The position numbers and the translations under genes are program-made. A stretch of 64,000 bases of DNA from an uncultured Buttiauxella sp. (lineage in GTDB: Bacteria > Pseudomonadota > Gammaproteobacteria > Enterobacterales > Enterobacteriaceae), in NCBI GenBank assembly GCA_946480445.1, contig CAMLJN010000009.1, positions 86,005-150,004 on the forward strand, read 5' to 3'. Each line of letters opens with the position of its first letter. Position 1 is the first letter of the stretch. This document shows positions 1-9,560 of this stretch, piece after piece. The notes below the pieces were generated by a model. It saw only the letters and a list, made by a program, of their open reading frames with translations, made no database searches and had not been told where the DNA came from.

Positions 1-515
1 GCGGCGACAACGGCAAAACCTACTATCAGCTGCCTCAGGTGACTGCGCCTGCTATGCAGGCTGTCAGCCAGCCTGGCACGCATTTGCTGTGGGTGGAGCA
101 GGTCGCAATACCTGATTACCTCGCCGGCAACGGCGTGGTCTACCAGACCAGTGACGTACAGTACGTGATTGCGACCAGCAATTTATGGGCAAGCCCGCTG
201 GATCAGCAGCTGCGTAACACGCTGGTCAACAACCTCAGCGGCGCTTTACCGGGATGGGTGGTTGCTTCCCAGCCGCTGGGTTACGATCAGGATACGCTGA
301 ATGTGAATGTAACCGGCTTCCATGGGCGCTACGATGGCAAAGTTATTGTCAGCGGAGAGTGGCTGCTTAAGCATCAGGGCCAGCTTATCAAACGTCCTTT
401 CCATCTTGAGTTAAAGCAGCAGGATGATGGCTATGACGCGATGGTGAAAACCCTGGCCCAGGCCTGGCAGCAGGAAGCTCAGAGCATTGCAAGTCAGCTG
501 ACTCGCCTGAATTAA
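1..515 (+). CDS. pqiC: PqiC, lipid-transport lipoprotein (5' end outside window)
   Basis: The frame is open from the first bases of the window, so the gene is cut at its 5' end; about 170 residues are visible. They match the PqiC/YmbA family (ABC-type transport auxiliary lipoprotein, DUF330), whose E. coli member is about 187 residues, so only the signal peptide with its lipobox and a few residues are missing. In E. coli PqiC is an outer-membrane lipoprotein that works with the periplasm-spanning MCE protein PqiB and the inner-membrane protein PqiA in lipid traffic between the membranes. A hairpin with a T-run follows the stop codon, as expected for the end of a pqiABC operon. The GTG at 39 is internal and not the real start. 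The next gene downstream is rmf, the same order as in E. coli. Confidence 0.88.
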   Translation, partial: GDNGKTYYQLPQVTAPAMQAVSQPGTHLLWVEQVAIPDYLAGNGVVYQTSDVQYVIATSNLWASPLDQQLRNTLVNNLSGALPGWVVASQPLGYDQDTLNVNVTGFHGRYDGKVIVSGEWLLKHQGQLIKRPFHLELKQQDDGYDAMVKTLAQAWQQEAQSIASQLTRLN

Positions 516-533
516 TTTCGTCCGACAGCACAA

Positions 534-578
534 AAAAGCTGCGTTTTTCACCTTTACCGTGAAGCGCAGCTTTTCTTT
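534..578 (+). terminator. Terminator of the pqi operon
   Basis: Stem AAAAGCTGCG (534-543) pairs with CGCAGCTTTT (565-574), and an inner TTCAC/GTGAA pairing closes the loop. The T-rich tract CTTTT follows directly. It sits 19 bases after the pqiC stop. Confidence 0.8.
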
Positions 579-771
579 TGCCATGAGTTCTTTACCGGTG
601 CGAGATCACAGTTTTTGTACAAATGATATTCCTCGTAGCTCACAAATATGACATTGGCGTGAATTTTGCGCATTGACGCTGAGGGCGTTTACGGGTATCC
701 CTTATCTGTGGTTGCATATTTTGTAATCACTGTTTTCTTTCCTCCAGATCAAAAAATGAGGGAAACGAGGC

Positions 772-939
772 ATGAAGAGACAAAAACGAGATCGCCTGGA
801 ACGGGCGCACCAACGTGGTTATCAAGCAGGTATCGCAGGACGCTCCAAAGAGATATGTCCTTATCAGGCTCTGAATCAGAGGTCATACTGGATGGGAGGC
901 TGGCGAGAAGCCATGGAGGACAGGGCGGTTACCGCGTAA
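772..939 (+). CDS. rmf: Ribosome modulation factor
   Basis: This 55-residue, very basic protein (start MKRQKRDRLERAH, end MEDRAVTA) has the length and sequence expected of RMF. RMF binds near the anti-Shine-Dalgarno region of 16S rRNA and drives 70S ribosomes into inactive 100S dimers in stationary phase. The ATG at 772 follows GAGGGAAACGAGGC, which contains a good ribosome binding site. The gene lies between pqiC and fabA as in E. coli, with its own upstream region of about 190 bases after the pqi terminator. In E. coli rmf is induced by ppGpp and slow growth; the sequence here gives no direct proof of that. It is too short for simple ORF cut-offs and overlaps a longer spurious reading frame (666-959) in another phase. 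Confidence 0.96.
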   Translation: MKRQKRDRLERAHQRGYQAGIAGRSKEICPYQALNQRSYWMGGWREAMEDRAVTA

Positions 940-961
940 TCACTGTCTCTTTAAGTTGAAA

Positions 962-986
962 GAAACCTCCGCTGCGCGGAGGTTTC
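962..986. terminator. Bidirectional terminator between rmf and fabA
   Basis: Perfect 11-bp stem GAAACCTCCGC (962-972) / GCGGAGGTTTC (976-986) with a 3-base loop, lying between the convergent rmf and fabA. There is no long T-run on either side, so efficiency is uncertain. Confidence 0.7.
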
Positions 987-999
987 GCGTATCAAGGGA

Positions 1000-1518
1000 T
1001 CAGAAAGACTCGGTGTCTTTGAACAGCCCGACTTTCATATCGGTAGCGTTATAAATGACGCGGCCGTCAACCAGCACTTCGCCATCGGCCAGACCCATGA
1101 TCAGGCGGCGGTTAATAACACGCTTGAAGTGGATACGGTAGGTCACTTTTTTCGCCGTGGGCAGAATCTGCCCGGCCAGTTTCACTTCACCCACGCCAAG
1201 CGCACGGCCTTTGCCTTCGCCGCCCAGCCAGCCCAGATAGAAGCCAACCAGCTGCCACATGGCATCCAGACCCAGACAGCCCGGCATCACCGGATCGCCG
1301 ATGAAGTGGCAGGCAAAGAACCACAGGTCAGGGGTAATATCTAATTCTGCTTCAACGTAACCTTTATCGAAGTTACCGCCGTCTTCGGTCATTTTGACCA
1401 CGCGGTCCATCATCAGCATTGGAGGCGCGGGTAAACGTGGGCCTTCAGCGCCAAACAGTTCGCCACGACCAGAGGCAAGAAGATCTTCTTTCGTATAGGA
1501 TTCGCGTTTATCTACCAT
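1000..1518 (-). CDS. fabA: 3-hydroxydecanoyl-ACP dehydratase/isomerase
   Basis: FabA dehydrates 3-hydroxydecanoyl-ACP and isomerises trans-2- to cis-3-decenoyl-ACP, the branch point for unsaturated fatty acid synthesis in the cytoplasm. The protein is 172 residues, the E. coli length. It has the hot-dog fold signature with catalytic His71 (FFACHF) and Asp85 (CLGLDAMWQ), which are H70 and D84 when the initiator Met is not counted. The ATG at 1518 has the usual MVDKRESY start. Upstream lies an 18-bp palindrome that fits the FabR repressor site, consistent with control by FabR; FadR activation is known in E. coli. It is convergent with rmf and codirectional with lonH. Confidence 0.98.
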   Translation of the reverse strand: MVDKRESYTKEDLLASGRGELFGAEGPRLPAPPMLMMDRVVKMTEDGGNFDKGYVEAELDITPDLWFFACHFIGDPVMPGCLGLDAMWQLVGFYLGWLGGEGKGRALGVGEVKLAGQILPTAKKVTYRIHFKRVINRRLIMGLADGEVLVDGRVIYNATDMKVGLFKDTESF

Positions 1519-1556
1519 GTCTACAATATGCCTTTTTATAATGAAGCACGCAGGTT

Positions 1557-1574
1557 AGCTTACACGTGTAAGCT
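1557..1574. promoter_or_regulatory. Probable FabR operator upstream of fabA
   Basis: AGCTTACACGTGTAAGCT is a perfect 18-bp palindrome about 40 bases upstream of the fabA start codon. FabR, which represses fabA and fabB in E. coli, binds a palindrome of this type (AGCGTACA-N2-TGTACGCT-like) in the same location. The match is by resemblance and position only. Confidence 0.7.
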
Positions 1575-1586
1575 CAACAAGTCCGA

Positions 1587-3341
1587 TCAGTTGTGGTTGA
1601 ACCAGTTGAGCCAACGCAGTGGCCAGGGATAACGGTGCCGAATGTCCTGTGCGGAGGCCTGAGCAATTCGTTCGAGCACCAGGCGCAGCAGGGTATTTTG
1701 TCCTTCGCCATCCCATGGCAGATTGGTTAATAAAGGCAGCGCGTCGGCGACTTCGTCGATGGCCCAGAGGGTGAATTTTCCTTGCTCTACCGCATCCAGC
1801 ACGTCCTGATGCAGGCAAAGATGACGGACGTTGGCGGCCGGAATAATCACGCCCTGCTGGCCCGTCAGCTCGCGCTGCTGGCAAATGCGGAAGAAGCCTT
1901 CAATCTTCTCATTCAGCCCGCCCACGGGCTGCACACGACCGAACTGATCGACCGAGCCGGTGATGGCAATATGCTGGAAAAGCGGCACATTGGCCAGGGC
2001 GCTGATCAGGGCGCACAGTTCGGCCATAGAGGCGCTGTCGCCGTCTACTTCGCTGTAGGATTGTTCAAAGGTCAGAGAAGCCGAGAAGGGGATCTGTTGT
2101 TCCAACTGCAGCTCAGACATTAAAAATGCCTGCATAATCATCATGCCTTTAGCATGAATATTGCCGCCCAGCTCGGCTTTACGCTCCACATCGGTAAATT
2201 CGCCGTCACCAACGTGTACAACGCAGCTGATGCGGGAAGGTTCACCAAAGGCGCGTGGATGGCCCGGGAACTCAATCACCGAAAGCGCATTGATTTGCCC
2301 GACAACCTCACCTTCGGTTTCAATCAGAATCTGCTCGAGCAGAATTTCATCCTGGATACGCTCGGCCAGGAACCCTTCACGCCATTCACGCTGCATCAGC
2401 ATCTGAGAGAGCTGTTCGGCGCTGAATGTTTCTGACTCCGTAAAGGCGGCGACTTCCCGCAGCTGACGGGTAAGCCAAAGAGGACACAGCGGCAAAGATT
2501 CCTGATCGCCGGTATAGCGTACCGCTTCACGGATTAAAACCGGCCATGCATCCTGGGCGGGTGAGGGCAGGCTTTTTGCCTGAGCTGCCGCCTGGACCCA
2601 CTGGCACCATAGCGCCATGTCTTCTGCGGAGCTCAGCTGCAGGTTATCTTCGAATTCGCTGTAGATTGCGCCGGAGGCAAGCTCTGGTTCCATCTCCTGG
2701 AAGTCGGCCAGGGATTCACGCTCGCCCACCAGAATTAATTTCACATTCAGCGGCAGGGAAGGAATATGCACGGGAAGCGGGCGAGATTCGTCCGGAGAAA
2801 TCCAGTCGAAGCGCCCCTGCGTGACCATCTGTTTCAGACGTAACCACAGGAGCGGCTGGGCGAGGACGCTGCGCAGAGAAAGCACCAGCACGCCACCGTT
2901 AGCACGATGTATAGCGCCCGGGGTCAGGGTGATTTCGCCGGCAAACTGGCGTACGCAGCCAAACAGCTGTTCTGCTTCAACCCAATCGGCGATGACCACT
3001 TCACCCTTGCCCGCAAAATCGTTTTCGGTTTCTTGTGCAGGAAGCAGCGTGACGCGGTTGCCTTCAATCAGATAGTGGCCGCCGATTGGGGTATCGGTAG
3101 CCTGCCAGGTTTCACGCGCGGCGGCGGCAATAAGATTGAGGTATTCGGACTCTTCAGCCGCCTTTACCAGCATCAGATCAGCCGAGGCTACCGGTTGGCT
3201 CAGCTGTTCAAGCCCGTAAAACAGACGTGACTGGACAGCGGAGAAAGGAGCAGAGTCGGTGTCATAAGGCTGCGCAAAAATGTCCTGATAACTCTCGGTA
3301 TCGGGAACAAGGGCACGCCATTCAAGTCGATTAGTCGTCAA
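1587..3341 (-). CDS. ycbZ: Lon-like ATP-dependent protease homologue YcbZ/LonH
   Basis: The protein has 584 residues (E. coli YcbZ/LonH 586). The C-terminal half is a Lon proteolytic (S16) domain: the catalytic Ser lies in GDSASMAEL and the dyad Lys in GGLNEKIEGFF. The N-terminal half is an AAA-related region, but I see no clear Walker A loop, as is usual in this branch. Substrates are not known with certainty, so the function is inferred from the family. It sits between fabA and matP as in E. coli. The stop codon is just upstream of the fabA regulatory palindrome. Start: ATG 3341 (MTTNRLEWR), which matches the family N-terminus. Confidence 0.93.
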   Translation of the reverse strand: MTTNRLEWRALVPDTESYQDIFAQPYDTDSAPFSAVQSRLFYGLEQLSQPVASADLMLVKAAEESEYLNLIAAAARETWQATDTPIGGHYLIEGNRVTLLPAQETENDFAGKGEVVIADWVEAEQLFGCVRQFAGEITLTPGAIHRANGGVLVLSLRSVLAQPLLWLRLKQMVTQGRFDWISPDESRPLPVHIPSLPLNVKLILVGERESLADFQEMEPELASGAIYSEFEDNLQLSSAEDMALWCQWVQAAAQAKSLPSPAQDAWPVLIREAVRYTGDQESLPLCPLWLTRQLREVAAFTESETFSAEQLSQMLMQREWREGFLAERIQDEILLEQILIETEGEVVGQINALSVIEFPGHPRAFGEPSRISCVVHVGDGEFTDVERKAELGGNIHAKGMMIMQAFLMSELQLEQQIPFSASLTFEQSYSEVDGDSASMAELCALISALANVPLFQHIAITGSVDQFGRVQPVGGLNEKIEGFFRICQQRELTGQQGVIIPAANVRHLCLHQDVLDAVEQGKFTLWAIDEVADALPLLTNLPWDGEGQNTLLRLVLERIAQASAQDIRHRYPWPLRWLNWFNHN

Positions 3342-3516
3342 AGTCGCTATTTATTAAGTAGATTTCAAAGGCGCGATTATACAAGAATCGGTCGGACAGC
3401 ACACGGTTAATACTGGGCTTCAGCTTTATCCGGCTCACAGCTTTCATTTTTCAGGTGAGCGTAAACGGTAAAAACTGTTATCCTGAAGTAAGTTACGCGG
3501 TCACACTGAGATAGCG

Positions 3517-3969
3517 ATGAAATATCAACAGTTAGAAAATCTCGAGAGCGGCTGGAAGTGGAAATATCTGGTGAAGAAGCACCGTGAAGGTGAAGCGATC
3601 ACCCGGTATATAGAAGCCAGTGCGGCAAAAGAAGCCGTAGAGGCGCTGCTCAGGCTGGAAAACGAGCCTGTTCATGTGCTGGGCTGGATTGAGCAACATA
3701 TGAATCCCGCGCTTCACAATCGCATGAAACAGACCATTCGGGCGCGCCGCAAGCGTCATTTCAATGCCGAACACCAGCATACGCGCAAGAAATCTATCGA
3801 TCTGGAATATCTTGTCTGGCAAAGACTGGCGGGACTTGCTCACCGGCGAGGATGTACGCTCTCGGAAACCGTCGTGCAACTGATTGAAGATGCGGAGCAC
3901 AAAGAGAAGTATGCCAGCAAGATGTCTAACCTGAAGCAGGATCTGCAGGCTTTGCTGGGGAAAGAATAA
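3517..3969 (+). CDS. matP: Ter macrodomain organiser MatP
   Basis: The 150-residue protein (start [15 protein letters not shown]) is MatP. It binds matS sites in the replication terminus macrodomain, bridges them as a tetramer and delays Ter segregation through contact with the divisome protein ZapB. The N-terminal four-helix part is followed by a ribbon-helix-helix segment (about 90-130: [15 protein letters not shown]) and a C-terminal coiled-coil region. Length equals that of E. coli MatP. It is divergent from lonH across about 175 bases and convergent with ompA, with a strong shared terminator between. Confidence 0.97.
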   Translation: MKYQQLENLESGWKWKYLVKKHREGEAITRYIEASAAKEAVEALLRLENEPVHVLGWIEQHMNPALHNRMKQTIRARRKRHFNAEHQHTRKKSIDLEYLVWQRLAGLAHRRGCTLSETVVQLIEDAEHKEKYASKMSNLKQDLQALLGKE

Positions 3970-4012
3970 TTTTTCCTGGTGTCTTTACCGTCCGGACTTT
4001 ATGACGGGCAAT

Positions 4013-4040
4013 AAAAAACCCCGCCGAAGCGGGGTTTTTT
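4013..4040. terminator. Bidirectional terminator between matP and ompA
   Basis: Perfect 12-bp stem AAAAAACCCCGC (4013-4024) / GCGGGGTTTTTT (4029-4040) with a CGAA loop. The A and T tracts on both sides allow termination in both directions. Confidence 0.93.
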
Positions 4041-4052
4041 TACAACGGTAAC

Positions 4053-5126
4053 TTATGCCGCAGGCTGAGTTACAACGTCTTTGATACCTTTAACTTCGAT
4101 CTCAACACGACGATCTGGAGCCAGGCAATCAATCAGTTTAGCTTTAGGTGCTACGTTGTCACAGGTGTTGCCAGTAACTGGGTTAGCTTCGCCCATACCA
4201 CGTGGGGAGATCTTGTTAGCTGGGATACCTTTAGAGATCAGGTAATCAACAACAGACTGTGCACGTTTGTCAGACAGTTTCTGGTTGTACTGGTCAGAAC
4301 CGATACGGTCGGTGAAGCCCAGAACAACTACGGAACCATCTTTAGGATCCAGGTTGCTCAGCTGGGTGTACAGCTGATCCAGTGCCTGCTGACCTTCTGC
4401 TTTCAGCGTAGACTTGTTGAAGTTGAACAGCACGTCAGACTTCAGAGTGAAGTGCTTGGTCTGTACTTCTGGCGCTGGAGCTGGAGCTGGTGCAACAACT
4501 GGTGCTGCAACTTCCTGACCGAAACGGTAAGAAACACCCAGGCTCAGCATGCCGTTGTCTGGACGAGTCCCAACGGTCTGTGCGTCACCGATGTTGTTAA
4601 CCCACTGGTATTCCAGACGGGTAGCGATGTCGCGGGTCACTGCCCACTCAACGCCACCAGCGAATACTGGGGAAACGCCAGTGTCGTGGTCTTTCAGACG
4701 GTCGCCAGCAGCGTTAAGTGCTGAAGAGTCTGCACGCCATACCATACCACCCAGACGGGTATACACGTCCAGATCGTCAGTTACTGGGTAACCCAGTTTA
4801 GCGGTCAGCTGAACGCCCTGTGCTTTAAATGCGCCGTTTTCTACGGAGCCTTTGTATGGCATACGACCTAACCAGTCGTAACCCATTTCAAAACCAACGT
4901 ACGGGTTAACCTGGTAGCCGCCGAATGCGCCCGCGCCCAGTTGACTTTCGTGAGTAGGGCCATTGCCGATACCACGGTCATAACCGTTGCCATAGAAACC
5001 GGTGTCATGGAACTGAGACCAGCCCAGTTTACCACCTGCATACCAGGTGTTATCTTTTGGTGCGGCCTGCGCTACGGTAGCGAAGCCAGCCAGTGCCACT
5101 GCAATCGCGATAGCTGTCTTTTTCAT
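4053..5126 (-). CDS. ompA: Outer membrane protein OmpA
   Basis: OmpA is a 357-residue outer-membrane protein. A 21-residue signal peptide ([21 protein letters not shown]) is followed by an eight-stranded beta-barrel (about 22-195), a Pro-Ala hinge (VAPAPAPAP) and a periplasmic OmpA domain that binds peptidoglycan. The C-terminal domain carries NTCDN and [13 protein letters not shown], with the conserved disulfide cysteines. I chose the ATG at 5126 rather than the in-frame ATG 48 bases upstream because it gives a proper signal peptide and follows GAGGCGCAAAAA, the known ompA ribosome binding site. E. coli OmpA is 346 residues; the extra length lies in surface loops and the hinge. Confidence 0.98.
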   Translation of the reverse strand: MKKTAIAIAVALAGFATVAQAAPKDNTWYAGGKLGWSQFHDTGFYGNGYDRGIGNGPTHESQLGAGAFGGYQVNPYVGFEMGYDWLGRMPYKGSVENGAFKAQGVQLTAKLGYPVTDDLDVYTRLGGMVWRADSSALNAAGDRLKDHDTGVSPVFAGGVEWAVTRDIATRLEYQWVNNIGDAQTVGTRPDNGMLSLGVSYRFGQEVAAPVVAPAPAPAPEVQTKHFTLKSDVLFNFNKSTLKAEGQQALDQLYTQLSNLDPKDGSVVVLGFTDRIGSDQYNQKLSDKRAQSVVDYLISKGIPANKISPRGMGEANPVTGNTCDNVAPKAKLIDCLAPDRRVEIEVKGIKDVVTQPAA

Positions 5127-5278
5127 TTTTTGCGCCTCATTATCATCCAAATAGGCCATGAGCTCTAAACTCACTCTAAAGCCCAGGGTTAAATCCTTCG
5201 CCCGGGTTAACGCTCAATTGTTACTCTACCGATCAATCGGTGTTATGAAGAGCAACCCTGGCGAGCTAAAGTCTACAA
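5127..5278 (-). promoter_or_regulatory. ompA promoter and long 5' leader
   Basis: Read on the minus strand this stretch aligns with the E. coli ompA promoter and leader. A -10-like TAGACT (about 5275-5270) precedes a start near the GCCAGGG motif (about 5262), giving a leader of roughly 135 bases ending in GAGGCGCAAAAAATG. In E. coli the leader stabilises the mRNA by stem-loops, and the sRNA MicA pairs near the ribosome binding site. The rest of the gap up to sulA (5279-5486) is AT-rich with no gene that I can support. Confidence 0.6.
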
Positions 5279-5486
5279 CGTAGTTCAAAACTTACAAGTG
5301 TGAACTCTGTCAGGCATATGAAAAAAAACGATTTGGTTACACATTTTGTAACAAACACGCTCGAAATTTAACCATGGCACCATGCTCAAAACGGTGCCAC
5401 AAGCGGCTTCTGGCGGGGATTCGTGATAAATGACAAGGCGTTGGCGAATGAGAAGAAAAAAATGCCTGGATTTATCTTAAATTTAC

Positions 5487-5996
5487 TTAATGATACAAAC
5501 TAGAATGAATTTTTAGACCGCTTCGTGGTCTGCATCCTGATTTTAGCGTCCTGGTTGGCCGCATAATAAACCCGATCGCGTTTCCTTTTGCGGCTGCGTT
5601 AGACAAACGAAAGTGTTCATCGTCGGTTAGCTCTTCAGGTAACCAGCCGATCACAACGCTATAATTTCCTGTCTGCAATGCTTTTACCATAGCATCAACG
5701 GTAAAAAGTGGATCTAACTGACTCGCCTGCATCACTTTTGCAAGGGGCAAACCTGAGGCCTGAACCCACTGGCGGCTTAATTTCTGTTGCGGCGTTAACC
5801 ACAGCTGCCAGCGCGACTGTTGGCCGAGCTGCTGCAGGAGAGGTAACAGCACCAGTTGGGTCAGCCAGGGCTGATCTTCGCTGTAAACCACTTCACTGAT
5901 CACGCCTCGCATATCGTTTTCTGCTAAGGATCCCGCTGGGGTTAAGGCTGCGGATGAGCTGTTTGCGATAGGGGTACGATAGTTCTGTATGTGCAT
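5487..5996 (-). CDS. sulA: SOS cell division inhibitor SulA
   Basis: SulA blocks division after DNA damage by binding FtsZ and is degraded by Lon. From the ATG at 5996 the protein is 169 residues, the E. coli length. The core ([39 protein letters not shown]) is clearly SulA, while the first 40 residues diverge, as is usual between genera. The last eight residues, ending in LYH, resemble the Lon recognition tail. A longer in-frame start at 6053 would run through the LexA box and is rejected. Expression is expected to be LexA-controlled because of the perfect SOS box 24 bases upstream of the start. Confidence 0.95.
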   Translation of the reverse strand: MHIQNYRTPIANSSSAALTPAGSLAENDMRGVISEVVYSEDQPWLTQLVLLPLLQQLGQQSRWQLWLTPQQKLSRQWVQASGLPLAKVMQASQLDPLFTVDAMVKALQTGNYSVVIGWLPEELTDDEHFRLSNAAAKGNAIGFIMRPTRTLKSGCRPRSGLKIHSSLYH

Positions 5997-6019
5997 AGTG
6001 AATCCCGCCTGATGGCTTA

Positions 6020-6035
6020 CTGTATGTTTATACAG
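6020..6035. promoter_or_regulatory. LexA (SOS) box of sulA
   Basis: CTGTATGTTTATACAG fits the LexA consensus CTGT-N8-ACAG and is flanked by TA on both sides, making a 20-bp near-palindrome. It lies just upstream of the sulA start. Confidence 0.95.
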
Positions 6036-6215
6036 TAATGCCTGTGCGAGCAAAGATCAATCTAAATTTCTGGAAGCATCTCGCAAATTCATTATCTATT
6101 TCCCGTGAGGGGCAAATTGTGATTGCAGGCGGCAATCAGGTTAATTATTGTCCTGTTAGTGGAACCGGTAAATCGTAAATACCGGCATTACCTCATGATA
6201 ATAAAGGAATTATTC

Positions 6216-6830
6216 ATGAAAGTTAAATCTTACACCAGGATTCATCAATCTCAGGAATACCTAGCGTCATTAGGGAAAGTTGGCTATCGCTCGCAGTTCG
6301 GGGGCTATAGCCTGGCCATAGAGGAAGTTGTGTTTGCCATTGTTTCGCAGGGAGAACTCTACCTGCGCGCCAGTGAGGAGACGGCAACCTATTTCGTTAA
6401 CAAAGCATCTGCGCCGCTGATTTACAGTAAAAGAGGCCGGCCTGTTATCCTGAATTACTTCAGGGTCGATGAGGCGCTGTGGCAGGATCCGCCCAAATTG
6501 CTCGAGCTATCATCCCGGGCGCTGCTCGCCGCCCGTCGCGAAAGACTGCTTCGTAAAAAACAAAAGCGACTCAAAGATCTCCCGAATCTGACGGGCAATA
6601 TTGAAATATGGCTGTGGGAAGCGGGCATCAGCGATTTTCGTACGCTGAAGGCATACGGTGCCAAACGCTCATGGATAAAGCTGCGCGGCGTTAAAAAGTC
6701 TGTGGGCGTAAAAATTCTTCTCGCCCTGGCGGGGGCAATAGACGGCATTCATGAAGCCGCGCTCCCGGCGCTAAGACGCCAGGAGCTGGTGGACTGGTAT
6801 CATCGCTACGAACAGCGGAACCGGCGCTAA
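6216..6830 (+). CDS. sxy: Competence regulator Sxy/TfoX
   Basis: The protein has 204 residues (E. coli Sxy 209), with a TfoX N-terminal domain (about 5-100: FGGYSLAIEEVVFAIVSQGELYLRA in essence) and a TfoX C-terminal helix-hairpin-helix domain (about 115-195: LPNLTGNIEIWLWEAGI). Sxy is needed with CRP to activate CRP-S promoters of the DNA uptake genes. The ATG at 6216 follows AAAGGAATTATTC, a good ribosome binding site. The roughly 180-base region between the sulA LexA box and this start probably includes an mRNA leader, which controls sxy in other species. The stop overlaps the convergent yccS stop by four bases. Confidence 0.93.
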   Translation: MKVKSYTRIHQSQEYLASLGKVGYRSQFGGYSLAIEEVVFAIVSQGELYLRASEETATYFVNKASAPLIYSKRGRPVILNYFRVDEALWQDPPKLLELSSRALLAARRERLLRKKQKRLKDLPNLTGNIEIWLWEAGISDFRTLKAYGAKRSWIKLRGVKKSVGVKILLALAGAIDGIHEAALPALRRQELVDWYHRYEQRNRR

Positions 6831-8962
6831 TCGTAGTGGTCAGCAATTTGCTGCTGGAGCCGTGAGATCTCTGGCAGCATGGAAACCAGTAACCCTATTT
6901 GCTGAAGCACCAGAGGTTCTTTTGAATCTGGGCAAGGCTCAATGTGCGTAATCCTTTCTGACAGTCCCTGAAGCGCTTGTTGAACCCGTGCTTCATCAGC
7001 AGGTAAATGGTGCAGCGCATCATCAACGTAACAGACCGCATCATCGAGCAGCAGCAGAATTTCAGCATTACTGAGCTTTTCGCGGTGCGCGCCCAGCGCC
7101 GAAACATAGCTGTTAAACGTATGATTCAGACACAGCAGCCGAAAGGCCGTTTCCCTGGTCTGGGGCGTTACGCGCGGTTCAGACGACATGTTGGACACCA
7201 CCGATGCCAGCTCTGCATCCCTGTTATGCGCATCGCGCCGGGCAATCCGGTACTCAAGGCGGTTATCACGGCCCTGATGATACTGCTCCAGAATGGCATC
7301 CAGATAGCGACAGTTAGCGTTAAACGCCCGCTCAACGACCAGATCAAGGCGGCGGAATTGCCAGTCTGGCCAGATAAAACTGACGGCGGCCCAGGCAATT
7401 GCACAGCCCAGCAGAGTATCAATAATGCGAGGGAGAGCGACTTCGAAACCTTCCCCAAGCAAATTGAAGCACAGCAGCACAAGCAGGGTAATAAACATGG
7501 TGGCATGCGCGTACTGTACGTTGCGAAAAGCAAAGAACAGCACGCCGGTAATCACAATGAGCAGCAGCTGCCCCTCCTGCGAGGGCACAAACCACAAAAT
7601 AGGCAGGCCAATTGCCACCCCGACCAGGGTACCGATAATACGTAAGGCAAGTCGCCTGCGCGTTGCGCTGTAATTTGGCTGGCAGACAAAAAGGCTGGTC
7701 AACAAAATCCAGTATCCGTGTTGCAGGCCGGTGAACTGAATAAACGCGTAGCCTACACACAGTACCGCCGACATGCGAACCGCATGACGAAACAAGGCCG
7801 ATTCAGGCGTCAGGTTCCGCTTAAGGCGCAGCCAGATATCCCCAAATCCTGTGAGTTTGTCATCCGCCAGGCGGCTTTCCAGTTCGTTTGCCGGCGCGGC
7901 CAGCGCCTGCTCAGATTCTATGGTGGCAAGCTGCGCATCAATGGCGCGCAGATTTGTGAGCAGATACCCCAGCGCCTTCATTTCACTGCCGGAATGGCCG
8001 TTCAGGTTGATACGTTCAATTGCCGCTTCAAGATGGGTAAAAGCACGTTCAAACGCCGGGTTATGTTGATACGGGACGCGCAACAGGATCGAACGCGAAA
8101 GCTGCTGGCACGCCCGTGATTGCAGGCTCATCAGACGTTGAAAGCGAAACATTATGTCACTGTGACGGAATTTTTCCCTCAGCGCCTGGTACTGAATGTG
8201 TGAAGAACTGGCGCGTTCGTGAACATCCTGCGCCACAAAATAGTAGTGCAGCGTACGTCGGGTTCCGCGCTGTCCACGGTCACCACGTAAGCGGGTCAGC
8301 AGGGAGGCTTTTGTCTGGTTTAACGTGGTGACCAGCTGGCTGTTTGCCATGGCAAGTTCCAGCATCGGCGCCTGACTTTCCTCTTCGATATCAGGATCGA
8401 ACAGCGTGGCTTTTATGTCGAGGTAGTGTGCCAGGTGATCATAGCAGCGGGCCAGATTGTCCTGTAAGGGCCGTATCGGGAAGATAAGATGTCCGGCAAG
8501 GGTGAGCAGGTTGTACCACACGGCCCCTGCCAGCAGGTATAGCGGCTGTTGATACCAGTGCTCATACAGCGAAATGCCGAGCATTGTGTAAATGGCGATA
8601 AGCAGCGCGCCAAAGGCGATAGTGGCGTAACGTTGACCTAATCCACCAAGCAGAATAAATCCGCTGGTGGAAAGCGTCAGGCCAAGGGCGAACAGCCAGG
8701 GCCACGGGAACAGCAATTCGACGGAGGCGGAGGCGATAAAGAAGCTGACCAGCGTAATCAGCAGGTTACGCAGACGCCCGGTGAGTCGGTCATCTAAATC
8801 AGCCAGCGCCGCGGCGACCACGCCCAGCGTTAACGGAATGGTCAGTTTGACCTCGCCCAGCCACCAGGGCAGGCCGGTTGTGCCGGCCAGGGCAATCAGA
8901 ATGCGTAAATTATAAAGCCAGGCGCTGTTCCAGGTGTAGCGGCGCAGTAGGGGACTAAGCAT
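6827..8962 (-). CDS. yccS: Inner membrane protein YccS (FUSC/aromatic acid exporter family)
   Basis: The protein has 711 residues (E. coli YccS 717), with two blocks of membrane helices (about 15-155 and 390-520), each followed by a cytoplasmic helical domain. This is the layout of the FUSC/YccS family, related to the AaeB p-hydroxybenzoate exporter. The substrate is unknown. Conserved stretches such as LGGLGQRYATIAFGALL and VLFFAFRNVQYAHAT are close to E. coli. Start MLSPLLRRYTWN is the family start. It is convergent with sxy (4-base overlap) and lies 21 bases downstream of yccF in the same direction, so the two may be cotranscribed. Confidence 0.92.
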   Translation of the reverse strand: MLSPLLRRYTWNSAWLYNLRILIALAGTTGLPWWLGEVKLTIPLTLGVVAAALADLDDRLTGRLRNLLITLVSFFIASASVELLFPWPWLFALGLTLSTSGFILLGGLGQRYATIAFGALLIAIYTMLGISLYEHWYQQPLYLLAGAVWYNLLTLAGHLIFPIRPLQDNLARCYDHLAHYLDIKATLFDPDIEEESQAPMLELAMANSQLVTTLNQTKASLLTRLRGDRGQRGTRRTLHYYFVAQDVHERASSSHIQYQALREKFRHSDIMFRFQRLMSLQSRACQQLSRSILLRVPYQHNPAFERAFTHLEAAIERINLNGHSGSEMKALGYLLTNLRAIDAQLATIESEQALAAPANELESRLADDKLTGFGDIWLRLKRNLTPESALFRHAVRMSAVLCVGYAFIQFTGLQHGYWILLTSLFVCQPNYSATRRRLALRIIGTLVGVAIGLPILWFVPSQEGQLLLIVITGVLFFAFRNVQYAHATMFITLLVLLCFNLLGEGFEVALPRIIDTLLGCAIAWAAVSFIWPDWQFRRLDLVVERAFNANCRYLDAILEQYHQGRDNRLEYRIARRDAHNRDAELASVVSNMSSEPRVTPQTRETAFRLLCLNHTFNSYVSALGAHREKLSNAEILLLLDDAVCYVDDALHHLPADEARVQQALQGLSERITHIEPCPDSKEPLVLQQIGLLVSMLPEISRLQQQIADHYD

Positions 8963-8983
8963 TAGCTCGCACTATCCTTTGTG

Positions 8984-9430
8984 TTACTGGAAACGGCGCT
9001 GGGCATTGGCATTGCGTGCCGCCTGCGCGGTTTCAACGGAAACCACCCGACGACCAACCGGCCACAAAGCAATGGCGGCAATTTTAAAGTTCGCAATGCC
9101 AACAGGAATGCCAATGATTGTGACACACTGCGCAATACCGGTGATGATGTGCATCACGCACAGCCACCAGCCGAAGAAAATCAGCCAGAAAATATTCAGT
9201 AAGGTGCCACCGGTGTTCATAAGAACATTTTTGCCCTGCGGGTTAAGTTCATCCACATGAATGGCTTCGTTGCCGTAAGGCACAAAGGACAGCCTGGTGA
9301 TTTCCCAGCAGGAACGAGTCAACGGCAGCGTGAAAATAAGCACAATGCTGACGAGTGTGGCCAGCAGCCAGGAAAGCGTGGTCAGAAAACCACCCAGTAC
9401 GAAGTTCAACACATTAAGGACTGTACGCAT
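8984..9430 (-). CDS. yccF: Inner membrane protein YccF
   Basis: From ATG 9430 the protein is 148 residues (MRTVLNVLNFVLGGF), identical in length to E. coli YccF. It has two paired YccF domains with about four hydrophobic segments (8-35, 70-100, 105-130) and a C-terminal tail VGRRVVSVETAQAARNAN. Function is unknown. An upstream in-frame GTG at 9436 is possible, but the spacing from AAGAG favours the ATG. It is divergent from helD and precedes yccS. Confidence 0.92.
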   Translation of the reverse strand: MRTVLNVLNFVLGGFLTTLSWLLATLVSIVLIFTLPLTRSCWEITRLSFVPYGNEAIHVDELNPQGKNVLMNTGGTLLNIFWLIFFGWWLCVMHIITGIAQCVTIIGIPVGIANFKIAAIALWPVGRRVVSVETAQAARNANAQRRFQ

Positions 9431-9560
9431 AATCACTCTTGATCGGTAAATGTCATAGAATAAATAACCACAGCAATTGTAACGCGTTTTTACCCTGGAG
9501 CGTCATTCCTTCGGCGGGTAAACTTAGCGATAACTTCTTTAGCGGAGCAGAAACAGCGTA

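Noticed and set aside
666..959. A 97-codon frame overlapping rmf
   Set aside because: The real gene here is rmf in another phase; this frame has no homology.
7007..7645. A 212-codon plus-strand frame within yccS
   Set aside because: Antisense shadow of a clear yccS orthologue.
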